A stretch of DNA of 64,000 nucleotides from Terriglobales bacterium. GTDB lineage: Bacteria > Acidobacteriota > Terriglobia > Terriglobales > Acidobacteriaceae. The notes beneath the pieces were generated by a model. That model was not told where the DNA came from and did no database searches. It saw only the letters and a program-made list of their open reading frames with translations. Location: contig DASRFG010000023.1 of the NCBI GenBank assembly GCA_035651655.1, positions 372,001-436,000 on the forward strand. Direction: 5' to 3'. Positions 25,896 through 35,803 of this stretch are shown here, piece by piece (the stretch's first letter is position 1; each line of letters begins with the position of its first letter). The position numbers and the translations under genes are program-made.

Positions 25896-26252
25896 TTACA
25901 CCCACTCGAGCGCGCCCTTCTTCCAAATCCAGATATAACCGACCACCAGGATGCCGATGAAGATGCCCATCTCCAGGAGGCCGAACTTGCCTAGAGCTTT
26001 GTTCAGCACTGCCCAAGGCAGCAAGAAGATGGTTTCCACGTCGAAGATCACGAACAGGATGGCCACAATATAAAAACGAACGGTATAACGGCCACGGGCG
26101 TTGTCCACCGGATCAATGCCACACTCGTAAGGCATGAGCTTGGCTTTCTCCGGATTCTCCGGCCGGACAAGCTTGGCGATGACCAGAGTCACCGCGGGTA
26201 TGGCGAAGGCAACCACAATAAATATGAAGATCGGAACGTAATTCGAGGGCAT
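25896..26252 (-). CDS. nuoA: NADH-quinone oxidoreductase subunit A
   Basis: A 118-residue membrane subunit with three helices. The conserved loop KLMPYECGIDPVDNARGRYTVRFYIVAILFVIFDVETIFLLPWA is intact, including the Cys and Glu/Asp residues near the quinone channel. It is the first gene of the long minus-strand run, so its upstream region (to 26420) should hold the promoter of the whole nuo-atp transcript, back-to-back with lysS. Confidence 0.96.
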   Translation of the reverse strand: MPSNYVPIFIFIVVAFAIPAVTLVIAKLVRPENPEKAKLMPYECGIDPVDNARGRYTVRFYIVAILFVIFDVETIFLLPWAVLNKALGKFGLLEMGIFIGILVVGYIWIWKKGALEWV

Positions 26253-26406
26253 AGGTTACGGGTCTCTGCCGCTTAATTCAGAGCAGCCCACTATACCGCC
26301 TATCGGGCGCGAGATTCAACGTGCGCGCCAAAATGGTGTAGCGCGCGCACTCCTGCCCGCGAACATCTGGCAGACAAGAGTGTCCGCCCTACAAATGCAA
26401 TCCATT

Positions 26407-26412
26407 TATAAT
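26407..26412 (+). promoter_or_regulatory. -10 box of lysS, predicted leaderless transcript
   Basis: A perfect TATAAT lies eight bases before the lysS GTG. Transcription would start within about two bases of the start codon, and no Shine-Dalgarno sequence exists. A -35 box is not recognisable. Confidence 0.5.
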
Positions 26413-26420
26413 CCCCTCCC

Positions 26421-27986
26421 GTGGCACTCGACGAAAAAATCTACGAACTGCGCAGGCAGAAGCTGCAACAGATCGAAGCCCTGGGGCAGGAAGCTTATCC
26501 GCGCAAGTTCGAGTTCACGCAGACCATTCCACAAATCCTGAAGCAATACGGGACAACCACCGCAGAGGAACTTGAAAAACAACGCGTGGATGCAAGTGTT
26601 GCTGGCCGCATCATGGCGATACGTCTGATGGGCAAGGCAGGCTTCGCCCACTTGCAGCAAGGCGGAGAGCGGCTGCAGATCTACGTCAAGAAAGATGCGG
26701 TAGGCGAGAAGGGTTTCGAGCTATACAAGCTGCTCGATCTCGGCGACCACATCGGGGTGCGGGGATACCTGTTCCGAACCCGTACGGGCGAGCTCAGCAT
26801 CCATGTGGACGAAATTACATTCTTGGCGAAGGACCTGTTGCCCCTGCCGGAGAAATGGCACGGACTCACGGATGTCGAGTTGCGCTATCGCCAGCGCTAC
26901 CTCGATCTGATCATGAACTCGGAGGTGCGTGAGGTATTCCTGAAGCGTAGCAAGCTGGTGCAATCTTTGCGACGAACGCTTGAGTCGCGCGGCTACGTAG
27001 AAGTGGAAACACCGATGATGCAGCCCATTGCGGGCGGCGCGGTGGCCAAGCCCTTCGTCACTCATCACAACACGCTCGATCTGGACCTGTACCTGCGCAT
27101 CGCGCCCGAGCTCTACCTGAAGCGGCTGACTGTCGGCGGCCTGGATCGGGTCTACGAGATCAACCGCAATTTTCGCAATGAGGGCCTGGGCTGGCGCTGG
27201 AATCCCGAGTTCACCATGCTGGAATTCTATGAAGCTTACGCCGACTACCGTGTGGTGATGCAGTTCACCGAAGAGTTGATCGAGCAAGCGGCGCGCGATG
27301 TGACCGGCGGGACCAAGGTCAATTTCGGCGATTCGGAACTGGATTTCGACCGCTCGCGCTGGCAGCGGCTTACCATGCGCGAGGCGATTATCAAGTATTG
27401 GCCGGAAGCGGCCGGGGCCAAGCCTCAGGTTGCGGATTTTGCAAAGTCCGAAAACGTCGCTGCTATGGTACAGCGTTTTAATTCAGTCCACACTCACATG
27501 GCCTATGATCCCGCTGCGCCACTCGGCAGAACTATTGCCGACCTTTTTGAAGCGGTGGCAGAGGAGCACCTCGTCCAGCCGACCACGATTTACGAATTCC
27601 CTGCCGCCATATCGCCCCTCTCCAAGAACAAAGCCGATGAACCGGAGTGGGTGGAACGTTTCGAGATTTTCGCCGGCGGCATGGAGATCGCCAATGGCTT
27701 CAGCGAGCTGAACGATCCCGAGGAGCAGCGCCGCCGCTTTGACCAACAACTGCGGGAGCGAGAGCGCGGCGACGAGGAAGCTCACCGCATGGACGAGGAT
27801 TACATACGCGCCCTCTCCTTCGGACTTCCTCCCACGGGTGGCGTTGGACTCGGCGTTGACCGCCTGACCATGTTGCTGACGAACTCGCCAACCATCCGAG
27901 ATGTGATTTTGTTCCCTCTGCTCCGCCCGGAGCAGCAGGAAGAGGCAGAGCAGGCGGTGTCGTCCAAGACAGAGAAGAGTGGGTAG
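26421..27986 (+). CDS. lysS: Lysyl-tRNA synthetase, class II
   Basis: A 521-residue enzyme that charges tRNA-Lys. The N-terminal OB fold spans residues about 55-160 ([20 protein letters not shown]). The catalytic core has motif 1 around [15 protein letters not shown], motif 2 [19 protein letters not shown] and motif 3 [26 protein letters not shown]. In motif 2 the usual His before NPEFT is Trp, and the loop before it is changed. It starts with GTG. Length is typical, so the gene appears intact. Confidence 0.95.
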   Translation: MALDEKIYELRRQKLQQIEALGQEAYPRKFEFTQTIPQILKQYGTTTAEELEKQRVDASVAGRIMAIRLMGKAGFAHLQQGGERLQIYVKKDAVGEKGFELYKLLDLGDHIGVRGYLFRTRTGELSIHVDEITFLAKDLLPLPEKWHGLTDVELRYRQRYLDLIMNSEVREVFLKRSKLVQSLRRTLESRGYVEVETPMMQPIAGGAVAKPFVTHHNTLDLDLYLRIAPELYLKRLTVGGLDRVYEINRNFRNEGLGWRWNPEFTMLEFYEAYADYRVVMQFTEELIEQAARDVTGGTKVNFGDSELDFDRSRWQRLTMREAIIKYWPEAAGAKPQVADFAKSENVAAMVQRFNSVHTHMAYDPAAPLGRTIADLFEAVAEEHLVQPTTIYEFPAAISPLSKNKADEPEWVERFEIFAGGMEIANGFSELNDPEEQRRRFDQQLRERERGDEEAHRMDEDYIRALSFGLPPTGGVGLGVDRLTMLLTNSPTIRDVILFPLLRPEQQEEAEQAVSSKTEKSG

Positions 27987-28225
27987 ATTCCAGAACTGAA
28001 GTTTGGGAAGAGTGGTACGCACTCCTGGCGTCTATAAATTGCGTAGGCACAGGCGCCCTCGCCCGTGCTGGCGAGCGCAGCTCGACCGTAAATCTCGCCC
28101 CCCAAATGGGCCTATCCAGGCAAATCCATTGGTCGTAAGTGACTTCGGGTTGAATGACCCCAGGACTAGTCCCCGAGTAACTCCTTAGAATGATTACCAA
28201 TGGCTGGTTTTCACAGCCTGCTGGT

Positions 28226-28255
28226 TTGACCCCGCCATCCTCAAGCTCTTAATAT
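28226..28255 (+). promoter_or_regulatory. Sigma-70-type promoter of tig
   Basis: TTGACC at 28226-28231 and TAATAT at 28250-28255 with an 18-base spacer. Predicted transcription start near 28262, giving a leader of about 13 bases that contains the GGAG at 28263-28266. It probably drives tig and, by read-through, the clp genes. Confidence 0.55.
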
Positions 28256-28274
28256 TCAAAGTGGAGCGAACATT

Positions 28275-29546
28275 TTGGCCAGTTCAACCGAAGCAAACGA
28301 CAGCTGCAAACGGGAAATTGAAGTTGAAGTTCCGGCCGATGTTGTCACTCGACAGACTGAGACCCTGATCCAGAAATATCAGAAATTGGCTCGCCTTCCC
28401 GGTTTCCGTCGTGGCCACGTGCCTGCCACCATCATCCGCCAGCGTTTTGCTGAAGACCTGAAGAGCGAAGTGGTTGAGGCCCTTGTGCCGCAATACTTCC
28501 GCCAGGAGACACAGAAGCAGGGACTGCATCCGGTATCTCAGCCTCGGGTGACGGACCTTCATATCCAGGAGGGCGAGCCGCTGCGTTTCAAAGCAAGCTT
28601 TGAAGTGCTGCCCGAACTAGAAGTCTCCGGCTACAAGGAGATGAGGGTCGAAAAACCGGATGTGGCGGTTTCCGACGAAGAAGTTGAAACCGCGCTGAAC
28701 AATGTTCGCGAGCAGCAGGCCAGTTTTACTCCGGTTGAGGGTCGTCCGCTGGAGGAAGGCGACTTTGCTCAGGTGTCGTTCGACGGCGTGCCTAAAGAAT
28801 CCGACGCTAAACCCATGCATGTAGATGATGTGCTGGTGGAAATCGGTGGCGGTAGCACGGTGAAAGAGTTTTCAGAGAATCTGCGCGGTGCTTCTGCGGG
28901 TGAACAACGTTCCTTCGAGGTCTCATATCCACAGGATTTTGGGGACGAGCGCCTGGCCGGCAAAACTTTTACCTACAACGTCACGGTACAAGGAATAAAG
29001 AAGAAGAACCTTCCCGAGCTGAACGACGAGTTCGCTAAGCAAGTAGGCGAGTTCGCCAGCGTTGATGAGCTCAGGCAGAAGATTCGGGAGCGCCTGGAGG
29101 CCGACAAGAAACATAGCGCCGAGCACGAGGCCAAGGAAAAGCTGGTTGATGAGCTGGTCCGCCGCCACGAATTTCAAGTTCCAGAAGCCTTAGTGGAACG
29201 GCAGATTGACGTGAGGCTCGATCGCGGGCTGCGGGCCCTGGCGGCGCAGGGGATGCGCACCGAGGACATGAAGAAGATGGATTTTGCCCGGCTGCGGGCC
29301 GGTCAAAGGGATCGGGCGCTCAGCGAGGTAAAGGCGTCTTTGTTGCTGGAGAGGATCGCGGAGGCCGAGCACATAGAGGTCATCGATGCGGAAGTTGACG
29401 CGGAACTAGAGGCCATCGCACGTCAGGCAAAACAACCGGTAGAGAGCGTGCGAGCACGTTTGACACGTGATGGGGCCCTCGATAGAATCCGAATTAGACT
29501 CCGCAACGAGAAGACCCTCGAATTTCTATATCGTCAGTCCGCCTGA
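28275..29546 (+). CDS. tig: Trigger factor
   Basis: A 423-residue ribosome-bound chaperone. The N-terminal ribosome-binding domain has GFRRGHVP, matching the GFRxGxxP signature. The FKBP-like prolyl isomerase domain covers residues about 155-235 (EEGDFAQVSFDG) and the helical C-terminal arms follow. It starts with TTG, eight bases after GGAG; no ATG is available near. It heads the protein-quality cluster tig-clpP-clpX-lon. Confidence 0.95.
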   Translation: MASSTEANDSCKREIEVEVPADVVTRQTETLIQKYQKLARLPGFRRGHVPATIIRQRFAEDLKSEVVEALVPQYFRQETQKQGLHPVSQPRVTDLHIQEGEPLRFKASFEVLPELEVSGYKEMRVEKPDVAVSDEEVETALNNVREQQASFTPVEGRPLEEGDFAQVSFDGVPKESDAKPMHVDDVLVEIGGGSTVKEFSENLRGASAGEQRSFEVSYPQDFGDERLAGKTFTYNVTVQGIKKKNLPELNDEFAKQVGEFASVDELRQKIRERLEADKKHSAEHEAKEKLVDELVRRHEFQVPEALVERQIDVRLDRGLRALAAQGMRTEDMKKMDFARLRAGQRDRALSEVKASLLLERIAEAEHIEVIDAEVDAELEAIARQAKQPVESVRARLTRDGALDRIRIRLRNEKTLEFLYRQSA

Positions 29547-29563
29547 AAAAGGGGCGGGCTTTT
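29537..29563 (+). terminator. Weak terminator overlapping the tig stop codon
   Basis: GTCCGCC (29537-29543) pairs with GGCGGGC (29553-29559) with one G-T pair, followed by TTTT. The tig TGA lies in the loop, so translating ribosomes would melt it. It may set the ratio of tig to clpP transcripts. Confidence 0.5.
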
Positions 29564-29616
29564 GAATTTTCCCCCAACTTGCCCGGATGTGCTGGGCAGA
29601 AGTGTGGAAGGTGCAA

Positions 29617-30219
29617 GTGAAAGACCCACAAATGATGTTAGTGCCCATGGTCATCGAGCAGACCGGGCGAGGCGAGCGCGCTTATGACATCTATTCCCGC
29701 CTGCTGCGGGACAATATTATTTTTATTGGCACGCCGATTGATGACAATGTCGCGAACCTGGTGATCGCGCAGATGCTGTTTTTGGCGCAGGAGGACCCGG
29801 AAAAGGACGTGCAACTCTACATCAACTCCCCGGGAGGCTCGATCACCGCGGGCATGGCTATTTACGACACTATGCAGTACATCAAGAATGACGTGATGAC
29901 CTTGTGTGTGGGGCAGGCAGCGAGTATGGCAGCCCTGTTGCTCTCTGCCGGATCGCCCAAGAAACGCCTCGCACTACCCAACTCACGCATTCTGATCCAT
30001 CAGCCGTCGATGGGGGGTCTCTCAGGGCAGGCAACCGATATTGATATTCACGCTCGCGAGATCCTGCGTATGCGTGAGATTACCAACCAGTTGCTGGCAA
30101 AACACACTGGTCAGAAGCTGGACAAGGTGGAGAAGGATGTTGAGCGCGACTTCATCATGAATGCGCAGCAGGGTAAAGAGTATGGAATCATAGACGATAT
30201 CATTTACAAGACCAGATAA
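29617..30219 (+). CDS. clpP: ATP-dependent Clp protease proteolytic subunit
   Basis: A 200-residue serine peptidase that forms the 14-mer chamber used by ClpX. The triad is visible: Ser in [14 protein letters not shown] (about residue 103), His in [11 protein letters not shown] (about 128) and Asp in VERDFIM (about 177). I chose GTG 29617 because GGAAGG lies five bases upstream; the family core begins at [20 protein letters not shown]. An ATG at 29632 is an alternative, and the frame is open to 29587. clpX follows after 114 bases. Confidence 0.95.
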   Translation: MKDPQMMLVPMVIEQTGRGERAYDIYSRLLRDNIIFIGTPIDDNVANLVIAQMLFLAQEDPEKDVQLYINSPGGSITAGMAIYDTMQYIKNDVMTLCVGQAASMAALLLSAGSPKKRLALPNSRILIHQPSMGGLSGQATDIDIHAREILRMREITNQLLAKHTGQKLDKVEKDVERDFIMNAQQGKEYGIIDDIIYKTR

Positions 30220-30333
30220 GAGTTAAGATCGGTTCTCCGAGGGGCTTCTCGGTTGAGGTCTCAAGGCGAACCAAGCACTTTCCGGACTGGCTGATATCGT
30301 TAACCGGAGAGCTGCCAGGGAGGCAAGAAGTAC

Positions 30334-31605
30334 GTGAAAACCAGGTCGGGTTCCGACGAGATTTTGCGCTGCTCGTTCTGCCACAAGTCGCAGGATGCTG
30401 TGGCCAAGCTGATTTCATCGCCCAGTGACTATCCCCGGGCGTATATATGCGACGAGTGTGTGGCGGTGTGCAACTCCATCCTGGAAGACGACCGCACTGA
30501 GACCCATGCGGCTGCTGCCAGCCCCAATCACCTGCCCAAGCCGCAAGAGGTGAAGGCGTTTCTGGATCAGTACGTGATTGGCCAGGAACAGACCAAGAAG
30601 AAGCTGGCGGTCGCGGTTTACAACCACTACAAACGCATCTATATGAATCGCCAGCGCAACAGTGAAGTTGAGCTGGCCAAGTCGAATATCCTGCTGATAG
30701 GGCCCACCGGTACCGGTAAGACCCTGCTCGCTCAAACATTAGCCAAGATGTTGGACGTGCCGTTCGCCATCGTGGACGCCACTACCCTGACCGAAGCCGG
30801 GTACGTGGGCGAGGATGTGGAAAACATCATCCTTAAGTTGCTGCAGGCGGCAGATGGCGATGTAGGCCGTGCCCAGACAGGAATCATCTACATAGATGAG
30901 GTGGACAAGATTGGGCGCAAGGACGAGAACCCCTCGATAACCCGCGATGTGTCTGGAGAGGGTGTGCAACAGGCCCTGCTCAAGATCTTGGAAGGAACCA
31001 TAGCCAATGTTCCTCCTCAGGGTGGCCGCAAGCACCCCCATCAGGAATTCACACCGGTGGATACCACGAATATTCTGTTTATCTGCGGCGGGGCTTTCGT
31101 GGGCCTGGAAAAGATTATCGGCCGAAGGGCCGGCAAGAAGGCTATGGGATTCAAGAGTGACCAGGAGCCTGAGCCCGAGATAGCGCCAGCCAAACGGGAT
31201 ACCGAGTTACTCACCCAGACCCAGCCACAGGACCTGATCAAGTTCGGCCTGATTCCCGAATTTGTGGGCCGCATGCCTGTTGTGGGCGTACTCGACAACC
31301 TGGATGAGGAAGCTCTAATCGAAATTCTTACCAAGCCCAAGAACGCGATCGTGAAGCAGTATCAGCGGCTGTTCGAGTTCGAGAATGTGCGACTCCGGTT
31401 CAGTGACGACGCTTTGCGGGCCATCTCTCGGGAAGCCATGAACCGCAAAGTCGGGGCCCGTGGCTTGCGTATGATATTAGAAGAATTAATGTTGGAGTTG
31501 ATGTACCATCTGCCCGGTCAGAAACGAGTGAAGGATTTCGAAGTTACACGTGAGATGGTGGAGAAACGCGATGTCTCCATTGCCATGATGGAAAAGGCAG
31601 GGTAG
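30334..31605 (+). CDS. clpX: ATP-dependent Clp protease ATPase subunit ClpX
   Basis: A 423-residue AAA+ unfoldase. The N-terminal zinc-binding domain has CSFC and CDEC (Cys13, 16, 39, 42). Walker A GPTGTGKT is at residues 123-130, Walker [11 protein letters not shown] follows, and the pore loop GYVGEDVE and IGF-type loop for ClpP docking lies near AMGFKSD. GTG start with GGGAGG upstream. It unfolds tagged substrates and feeds them into ClpP encoded just before it. Confidence 0.97.
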   Translation: MKTRSGSDEILRCSFCHKSQDAVAKLISSPSDYPRAYICDECVAVCNSILEDDRTETHAAAASPNHLPKPQEVKAFLDQYVIGQEQTKKKLAVAVYNHYKRIYMNRQRNSEVELAKSNILLIGPTGTGKTLLAQTLAKMLDVPFAIVDATTLTEAGYVGEDVENIILKLLQAADGDVGRAQTGIIYIDEVDKIGRKDENPSITRDVSGEGVQQALLKILEGTIANVPPQGGRKHPHQEFTPVDTTNILFICGGAFVGLEKIIGRRAGKKAMGFKSDQEPEPEIAPAKRDTELLTQTQPQDLIKFGLIPEFVGRMPVVGVLDNLDEEALIEILTKPKNAIVKQYQRLFEFENVRLRFSDDALRAISREAMNRKVGARGLRMILEELMLELMYHLPGQKRVKDFEVTREMVEKRDVSIAMMEKAG

Positions 31606-31629
31606 CTGAGCAGCATCTAAGACCCTAGA

Positions 31630-34056
31630 ATGAAAGGATCCGAACCCAAGGTGACGACCAGCCGCGAGAAGTTTGAGAGCAGAAAGCTACCCATGATGCC
31701 CATTCGGGACGTGGTCATCTTCCCGTACATGATGACCCCGTTCGTGGTGGGCCGCGAGTCCAGCGTCCGCGCCTTAGAAGAGGCGCTTGCGGCCGACAAG
31801 AAGATCTTTCTTGCTACCCAGCACGATGCCAGCGTAGACGAGCCCAAAGCGAATGAGATTTACCAGGTAGGGACGGTCGTCAATATCGTACAGAGCCTCA
31901 AGCTTCCTGACGGCAATATCAAAGTGCTGGTAGAGGGCATCGAGCGCGGCAAAATCCTACAAATCACCGACACTGAAGGTTACATGCAGGCCAGCGTCCG
32001 CCTGGCGCGTTACACCGCCGAGGTTAATCCGCAGATGGAAACTGGCATGCAGCGGGTCACCTCCCTCTTCGAGCAGTATGTGAAGCTCTGCCAGTCACTG
32101 AATTACGAAACCATGATCGCAGCGGTGCGCATGGAAGATCCGGCCAAGCTGACGGATACCATCGCCGCCAACCTTCAGCTCTCTATCGAGGAAAAGCAGG
32201 AGCTTCTGGAGATTTTCGATCCCGCCGAGCGCCTGAACCGCATTGCCGATGTGCTGGACATCGAGATCGAAAAACTGAACATGGACCGCACCATCCAATC
32301 GCGCGTAAAGCGGCAGATGGAGCGGGCGCAAAAAGAGTACTACCTGAACGAGAAGATTAAGGCCATCCAGAAGGAATTAGGCCGGGGCGAGAAGAGCGAG
32401 TTTGACGAGCTCAAGAAGAAAGTTGATGCCGCCGGGATGCCCAAGGAAGTTCACGACAAGGCGCTTCAGGAGCTCAAGAAACTGGAAGCCATGCCCCCTA
32501 TGTCGGCCGAGTCCACGGTCTCGCGTAATTACCTGGATTGGCTGCTGGCAGTGCCATGGAAGAAGCGCTCCAAAGAAATTCGCAACATTTCGCGTGCCGA
32601 GAAAGTGCTCAACGAAGATCATTATGGTCTGGAGAAAATCAAAGAACGCATCCTTGAGTTTCTCGCCGTCCGGCAACTGGTCAAGAATCCCAAGGGATCG
32701 ATTTTGTGCTTTGTTGGACCTCCGGGAGTAGGCAAGACGTCCCTGGGAATGTCCATCGCCAAGGCCACGGGACGGAAGTTCGTGCGCATGTCTCTGGGTG
32801 GAGTACGCGATGAAGCTGAAATCCGTGGTCATCGCCGCACCTACATTGGCGCCTTACCAGGTCAGATTATTCAGATGATGAAGAAGGCGGGTACGAAGAA
32901 CCCGGTCTTCATGCTGGACGAAGTGGACAAGATGTCCATGGACTTCCGCGGCGACCCCTCGTCGGCGCTGCTGGAGGTACTCGACCCGGAACAGAATTTC
33001 ATGTTCGTGGACCATTATCTCGATGTGGAATACGATCTTTCCCAGGTCTTCTTCATCGCTACCGCCAACGTCATGCATACGATTCCGCCAGCCCTTCAGG
33101 ATCGTATGGAGGTGTTGCGGCTGCACGGTTACACCGAACCAGAGAAAATGGAGATCGCCAAGCAGTTCCTGGTTCGCAAGCAGCGCGAGCAGGCCGGATT
33201 GACGGAAAAGAACATCACCTTCACGGACGACGCTCTTACCAACGTGATTCGTCACTATACCCGCGAAGCCGGTGTGCGCAATCTGGAGCGCGAAATCGGC
33301 AACATCGGCCGCAAAGTGGCCCGCAAAGTAGTGAAAGAGGGTCTCGACTACCGCATCAGCATTGATGGCGACAATGTAGGGGACTTCCTCGGGGTCGCCA
33401 AGTTCCGCGACACCGCGGTCCACGAGCGCAACGAAGTCGGACTAGTGAATGGGCTCGCTTGGACCGAAGTGGGCGGTTCCATCCTTAGCACCGAAGTGAC
33501 GGTAGTTGATGGCAAGGGCAAGCTTCTGCTCACCGGCAAATTAGGCGACGTAATGCAAGAGTCGGCCCAGGCCGCCATGTCGTACATTCGCTCGCGTGCC
33601 GCCCGTCTCGGACTGCCCCGCGAGTTCTACCGCAACCTCGACATTCACGTGCACGTCCCTGAAGGCGCCATCCCCAAGGATGGGCCATCGGCCGGCATCA
33701 CCATCGCTACCGCAATTGCCAGTGCGCTCAGCGGTATCCCAGTGCGGCGCGATCTGGCCATGACCGGGGAAATTACGCTGCGCGGCAAAGTTCTTCCTAT
33801 CGGCGGCTTGAAAGAAAAGTTGCTGGCAGCACATCGCGCCGGGTTGTTTGAAGTCCTTCTTCCCAAGGACAACGAAAAAGACCTGCCGGATGTACCCGAA
33901 AACCTGCGCAAGGCCATGAAGCTCAAGTTTGTGGATGCCATGGACCAAGTCCTGCAGCTGGCTCTGGAGCGGCCACTACCAGAAATTGGGGTTACCGGGG
34001 ATCAGACCATGGCGCCGATTCCGCCTGAGCCGCCAAGTACGACCGCCCACCAGTAA
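31630..34056 (+). CDS. lon: ATP-dependent protease Lon
   Basis: An 808-residue protease of the LonA type. Residues about 20-215 are the substrate-binding LON domain ([16 protein letters not shown]), followed by a coiled coil. The AAA+ module has Walker [10 protein letters not shown] near residue 363. The proteolytic domain carries the Ser-Lys dyad, with Ser in [11 protein letters not shown] near residue 686. It starts 24 bases after clpX and is probably in the same transcript. The C-terminal 30 residues are Pro-rich and variable. Confidence 0.97.
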   Translation: MKGSEPKVTTSREKFESRKLPMMPIRDVVIFPYMMTPFVVGRESSVRALEEALAADKKIFLATQHDASVDEPKANEIYQVGTVVNIVQSLKLPDGNIKVLVEGIERGKILQITDTEGYMQASVRLARYTAEVNPQMETGMQRVTSLFEQYVKLCQSLNYETMIAAVRMEDPAKLTDTIAANLQLSIEEKQELLEIFDPAERLNRIADVLDIEIEKLNMDRTIQSRVKRQMERAQKEYYLNEKIKAIQKELGRGEKSEFDELKKKVDAAGMPKEVHDKALQELKKLEAMPPMSAESTVSRNYLDWLLAVPWKKRSKEIRNISRAEKVLNEDHYGLEKIKERILEFLAVRQLVKNPKGSILCFVGPPGVGKTSLGMSIAKATGRKFVRMSLGGVRDEAEIRGHRRTYIGALPGQIIQMMKKAGTKNPVFMLDEVDKMSMDFRGDPSSALLEVLDPEQNFMFVDHYLDVEYDLSQVFFIATANVMHTIPPALQDRMEVLRLHGYTEPEKMEIAKQFLVRKQREQAGLTEKNITFTDDALTNVIRHYTREAGVRNLEREIGNIGRKVARKVVKEGLDYRISIDGDNVGDFLGVAKFRDTAVHERNEVGLVNGLAWTEVGGSILSTEVTVVDGKGKLLLTGKLGDVMQESAQAAMSYIRSRAARLGLPREFYRNLDIHVHVPEGAIPKDGPSAGITIATAIASALSGIPVRRDLAMTGEITLRGKVLPIGGLKEKLLAAHRAGLFEVLLPKDNEKDLPDVPENLRKAMKLKFVDAMDQVLQLALERPLPEIGVTGDQTMAPIPPEPPSTTAHQ

Positions 34057-34064
34057 GCAGCAGG

Positions 34065-34088
34065 GGCCCGCAAAAAGCGGGCCTTTTT
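34065..34088 (+). terminator. Rho-independent terminator after lon
   Basis: A perfect seven-bp stem GGCCCGC/GCGGGCC around an AAAAA loop, then TTTTT (34084-34088). It overlaps the stop codon of the convergent methyltransferase gene. Confidence 0.9.
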
Positions 34089-34836
34089 ACTTCTGCGACA
34101 AATAATAGAGATCGTACCCAGGGTGATTGTCGGGCGAGGGTGGACGCACTTGCACGCCATCAAAGAAGCGAATGTTGCGGAACCCCGCAGCTTTGAGTTC
34201 GCGCCGAATTTCCGCGTCCGACCACCAGATGTGCGGTATGCGCTCTTTGTGGCGGCGCCAGAACGTGCCCATAGGTATGAACCAGTCCAGGGTCACCGTC
34301 CCGATGCCACGGCGCTTGTCCAACTGGCCGCGAAGTACGCAAAGGAACTCGGGCGACTCGAAACAGTGTGCCATCTCCGGCAATGGCGCAAAGGCAAGCT
34401 CGCTGTTCAGATCAAAGTAGAAGAATCCGCCAGGATTCAGCGCTCGCCAAACGGAATGGAAAACACGCCCCAACTCGCTTTTCCGGGTCAGATGATTGAT
34501 CGCTGCAAACTCGCATGTCACCAGGTCCACTGGCTGAGGCAACCGAAAATTTCGCATGTCCCCGTGCAGTACGCGCCCGGATAGGCCATTTTTTCGCAGC
34601 CGATCCCGTGCCACTGCGCACATCCCCGAGGAAACATCTACGGCGTAAACTTTTTTCCCCCTCTGCGCAAAGTCCACAGCGGTGGCGCCGGTCCCGCAGC
34701 CCAAGTCACAAACAGACTGCAGCTTGGGCAGAATTTTGCCTAGGATCTTCTGCCTGGCGTGGCGGTTCATCTCCGGCACCCCAGGCATCAGTTGATCATA
34801 GAAGCGCGCCAAGAGAGCGTAGGGTCGGGAGACCAT
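34087..34836 (-). CDS. Class I SAM-dependent methyltransferase
   Basis: A 249-residue cytoplasmic protein with the Rossmann-type methyltransferase fold. Motif I is VCDLGCGTGATAVDFA (residues about 41-56), motif II KVYAVDVSSGMCAVAR, then VLHGDMRNFRLPQPVDLVTC and the post-motif LNPGGFFYFDLNS. The variable C-terminal part, with TLDWFIPMGTFWRRHKERI, probably binds the acceptor. The acceptor is not known. The gene is convergent with lon and shares its terminator. Confidence 0.87.
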   Translation of the reverse strand: MVSRPYALLARFYDQLMPGVPEMNRHARQKILGKILPKLQSVCDLGCGTGATAVDFAQRGKKVYAVDVSSGMCAVARDRLRKNGLSGRVLHGDMRNFRLPQPVDLVTCEFAAINHLTRKSELGRVFHSVWRALNPGGFFYFDLNSELAFAPLPEMAHCFESPEFLCVLRGQLDKRRGIGTVTLDWFIPMGTFWRRHKERIPHIWWSDAEIRRELKAAGFRNIRFFDGVQVRPPSPDNHPGYDLYYLSQK

Positions 34837-34934
34837 CTGAGTGCCTATCTCCGGAGTCCAGCGCCGCTGCGGCGCGTGGTTTCACGTTGCTATAAGACTG
34901 GATCAGTGCCTTCAAGGCTTACGCGTTACCTGAA

Positions 34935-35276
34935 TCAGGCGACTGCCTGGCTTACGGTATTCACCCATTGTTCGGGCTCGTAAGGGTCGGCACAAAAATC
35001 GGCCAGCTGGAAGCGTTCTGAGTTGGCGGACTGCAAAGCGACGATGCGCGCGTGAGGCATGTTGACCTTCACCCATGCCAGCATGGCTTCTATTTCCTGG
35101 CGGGGCGCGGCATGGCCCACTATTACTGCGTCAAAATCTAAGGGAGGCTGGAGCGCAAACACCTCCCGGCTGCCTTGCACGGAGATCACCGTATAGCCCG
35201 CCTGCTCAAGCACCATGCGCCGGAGCTCCAGCATGTTGGCGCTGTACACGATTGATAAGACTTTCTTTCGACTCAT
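34935..35276 (-). CDS. Degenerate receiver-domain protein (no phosphoacceptor Asp)
   Basis: A 113-residue protein with a receiver-like layout: KKVLSIVYSANMLELRRMVLEQAGYTVISVQ, then FDAVIVGHAAPRQEIEAML and ARIVALQS. The site where Asp is expected reads VIVGHAAP, and the acidic pair after beta-1 is replaced by Ser/Ala, so phosphorylation is unlikely. It resembles the small protein at 533-886 in size and style. No partner kinase is near. Function unknown. Confidence 0.7.
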   Translation of the reverse strand: MSRKKVLSIVYSANMLELRRMVLEQAGYTVISVQGSREVFALQPPLDFDAVIVGHAAPRQEIEAMLAWVKVNMPHARIVALQSANSERFQLADFCADPYEPEQWVNTVSQAVA

Positions 35277-35803
35277 GTTCTGCTACTCAGAATTGTATCC
35301 CACCATGCAAGGGGGTTCCCCTACACCCCATTCCCAAGAGGACGGTGCATCGTTACGGCAACCCCCATTATGCCGCTTGCTTGGGCACATCTTGCTGCGG
35401 TGGCGCCGGCGTGTCGGTCTTATCTGTCTTGAGCGCCTGGTCCGCCCAACGCAAATAACGCTGCACGTCCGCAGTGTTTTCCCCAAAGGTTTGGATCTGC
35501 ATCATTCCTTTGTCCAGTGGTGTGAGCTCTACGCCGGCATCGAGTTGGGGCGAAGCCGTCGGAGACGGTTTGGGAGGGTTGATCTTGCGGCTAATTCTAG
35601 ATTTCACACTTCGCCCCCGGGACTTCGGCCAGTTCTTGTCAACTTTGATGACTATAGAGGGCGAGTGGTGTTGCCCGCGTCTGAGAATTTTTTTTGCCCG
35701 ATTCCTTGGTACCTTTTTGCACAGGGAGTTAGGCAAACTTACGGAAACTTGTACGCGGCATTGCGAGGAGTGGGTTGAAGGTTAGCTCTCGACAACTAAG
35801 CTG
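35277..35803. other. Region with only one weak gene candidate
   Basis: Between the receiver-like gene and guaA. Overlapping open frames exist on both strands, none with a recognisable domain. The best candidate is the small minus-strand gene at 35368-35505. The promoter of the receiver-like gene should lie just above 35276. No terminator with a clear T tract is seen. Confidence 0.4.
35368..35505 (-). CDS. Very small hypothetical protein
   Basis: About 45 residues, starting MMQIQTFGENTADVQRYLRW, then a Lys/Thr/Pro/Gln-rich tail. AAAGGA lies just before the two ATGs, a fair ribosome binding site. The same frame is open up to 35736 with a very basic N-terminal part (KKVPRNRAKKILRRG). I recognise no family. 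It may be a real small protein or a chance frame. Confidence 0.35.
   Translation of the reverse strand: MMQIQTFGENTADVQRYLRWADQALKTDKTDTPAPPQQDVPKQAA

Noticed and set aside
34861-34875. GC-rich hairpin upstream of the methyltransferase gene
   Set aside because: A short perfect dyad but with no T tract on either strand; too common in this base composition to call.
35474-35785. 103-residue plus-strand frame between the receiver-like gene and guaA
   Set aside because: Low-quality composition, no ribosome site, and it overlaps the slightly better minus-strand candidate.
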